Source: Bradyrhizobium iriomotense (GTDB lineage Bacteria > Pseudomonadota > Alphaproteobacteria > Rhizobiales > Xanthobacteraceae). Taken from it: a stretch of 64,000 bases of DNA. The notes beneath the pieces were generated by a model. That model was not told where the DNA came from and made no database searches. It worked only from the letters and a program-made list of their open reading frames with translations. Of this stretch, positions 63,287 to 64,000 are shown one piece after another. Position 1 is the stretch's first letter. Each line of letters opens with the position of its first letter. The stretch lies in assembly GCF_018129405.1 (NCBI RefSeq), contig NZ_JAFCLP010000021.1, positions 86,556 through 150,555 on the forward strand, given 5' to 3'. The position numbers and the translations under genes were made by a program.

Positions 63287-63358
63287 GTGAACCTCTGCTT
63301 CCTGTCCCCTTGCGGGGGCACTTCCAATTACTGGCACGTCGGCGGCAATGCCGCCGTA

Positions 63359-63829
63359 TCAGGCCGCCATCATCTCGGGCGCAAGCTCGAGGACGCGATC
63401 GACGTCGAGCACGACCATGAGCTGACCGTCGAGGCGGTGGACGCCGCCGGCGAGCTTGGCCATGCGGGGATCGAGGTTGACGGGGTTCTCTTCCATGCCG
63501 GCCTCGGGCAGGCGCAGCACCTCGCCGATCTGATCGATCAGCAGGCCATAGGATTCACCGCGCAAATCGACGCCGACCGCCATCGGGGTTTTGCCGTCCT
63601 CGGCCTTGGGCAGGCCGAGACGGGCGCGCATGTCGACGACGGTGACGATGCGGCCGCGCAGGTTCAGCACGCCCGCGATCTCGCGCGAGGACAAGGGCAC
63701 GCGGGTGACGCGCTCGGGCATGAACACGTCCTGGACGCGGGAGATCGGCAGGCCGAACAGCTGGCCGCCGATCATCGCGGTGACGTATTCGACCATGGCG
63801 CCTTCGCTGGATTGGGTCTTGCTGCTCAT
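63359..63829 (-). CDS. cheW: Chemotaxis coupling protein CheW
   Basis: The 156-residue protein shows the CheW fold: YVTAMIGGQLFGLPISRVQDVFMPERVTRVPLSSREIAGVLNLRGRIVTVVDMRARLGL, and GLLIDQIGEVLRL (landmarks). It bridges chemoreceptors and CheA. The partial gene upstream, at the window edge, would be the histidine kinase in most alphaproteobacterial operons. Confidence 0.95.
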   Translation of the reverse strand: MSSKTQSSEGAMVEYVTAMIGGQLFGLPISRVQDVFMPERVTRVPLSSREIAGVLNLRGRIVTVVDMRARLGLPKAEDGKTPMAVGVDLRGESYGLLIDQIGEVLRLPEAGMEENPVNLDPRMAKLAGGVHRLDGQLMVVLDVDRVLELAPEMMAA

Positions 63830-63864
63830 CGATCTGACTCCTGATCCCGAACGCTCTTCTGTTT

Positions 63865-63913
63865 GAGCATGATCTCGTCGGAAAACCGCTTCACACTTTT
63901 CCGGATCATGCTC
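63865..63913. repeat. Palindromic repeat (GAGCATGATC family)
   Basis: GAGCATGATC (63865-63874) and GATCATGCTC (63904-63913) flank an inner CGGAAAA/TTTTCCG pair. This is a widespread Bradyrhizobium palindrome that here fills the 84-bp gap between cheW and the upstream gene. Confidence 0.85.
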
Positions 63914-64000
63914 TTATGCCGCCGCCCGGCTCAGCTCGGAGGCGCCGGCGGCGCCCGCGGTCTGCTCCTTCAGCGCCGCGATCAGACCGGGACGGTCGAA
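63914..64000 (-). CDS. C-terminal end of a chemotaxis gene, probably cheA (truncated by window)
   Basis: Only 28 residues are visible: FDRPGLIAALKEQTAG then AAGASELSRAAA and a TAA stop. The sequence alone does not identify the protein. The order on the minus strand with cheW, cheY, cheB and cheR following suggests cheA, but a chemoreceptor gene is also possible. Confidence 0.45.
   Translation of the reverse strand, partial: FDRPGLIAALKEQTAGAAGASELSRAAA

Overview
The window looks like chromosomal DNA of a Bradyrhizobium-type alphaproteobacterium. The evidence is high GC coding DNA, a CtrA cell-cycle regulator with a GANTC-rich upstream region, a flagellar and chemotaxis block, a DUF6894-type small protein, and many GC-rich palindromic intergenic repeats of the kinds common in that genus. 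This assignment is inferred from gene content, not from a marker gene search.

Layout. (1) 1-3455: end of a glycosyltransferase, a Tat-exported GH10 xylanase, a DUF6492-like protein and a PCMT-like methyltransferase. The last is translationally coupled to a giant SAM-cyclase-ATPase-TPR protein (3452-6919). (2) 7056-15764: a putative natural-product locus. It has a 2146-residue NRPS with the order acyl ligase/PCP/C/A/PCP/C and no thioesterase, a 55-residue Lys-rich protein, an Sfp-type phosphopantetheinyl transferase, and an overlapping luciferase-like flavin monooxygenase. (3) 15975-20108: acetylpolyamine amidohydrolase-like enzyme, SMP-30-like protein, and a soluble-glucose-dehydrogenase-type protein fused to cytochrome c. 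(4) 20306-31523: enoyl-CoA hydratase, signal-less gamma-glutamyltransferase, and an amine/amino-acid catabolism block (PuuB-like oxidase, polar amino acid ABC transporter, DadA, omega-aminotransferase) with two XRE-cupin regulators of PuuR type. (5) 31908-36601: three-subunit molybdenum aldehyde/xanthine oxidoreductase with a divergent TetR regulator. (6) 36727-39883: a more AT-rich ABC substrate-binding protein, a DUF4864-like protein and an MFS transporter. (7) 40035-44445: a copper-handling operon.

(8) 44446-47391 is a mosaic, visibly AT-richer island. It contains a RAYT (REP-associated tyrosine transposase) bounded by inverted REPs, a 196-bp transposase-less derivative, a 145-bp tandem duplication of the RAYT 3' end and a second truncated RAYT. 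Embedded among these are two short C-terminal protein tips, each followed directly by a small gene. One tip carries HELGH. This is the layout expected for debris of polymorphic toxin/immunity modules.

(9) 47869-64000: flhA, NADH dehydrogenase-like protein, AraC regulator, RskA-type anti-sigma with ECF sigma factor, fliJ, fliI, ctrA, a DUF350/YgiB-like/glutathionylspermidine-synthase-like operon, and a chemotaxis operon read leftwards (probable cheA end, cheW, cheY, cheB, cheR). CtrA-like boxes precede flhA and lie in the fliI-ctrA intergenic region, which suggests that CtrA controls motility here.

The observations I consider most worth follow-up are the NRPS locus with its unusual second adenylation pocket, a ladder of three micro-ORFs linked by ATGA overlaps running into fliI, the REP/RAYT/toxin-immunity island, and a pair of identical-architecture palindromes between the ABC transporter and its XRE-cupin regulator.
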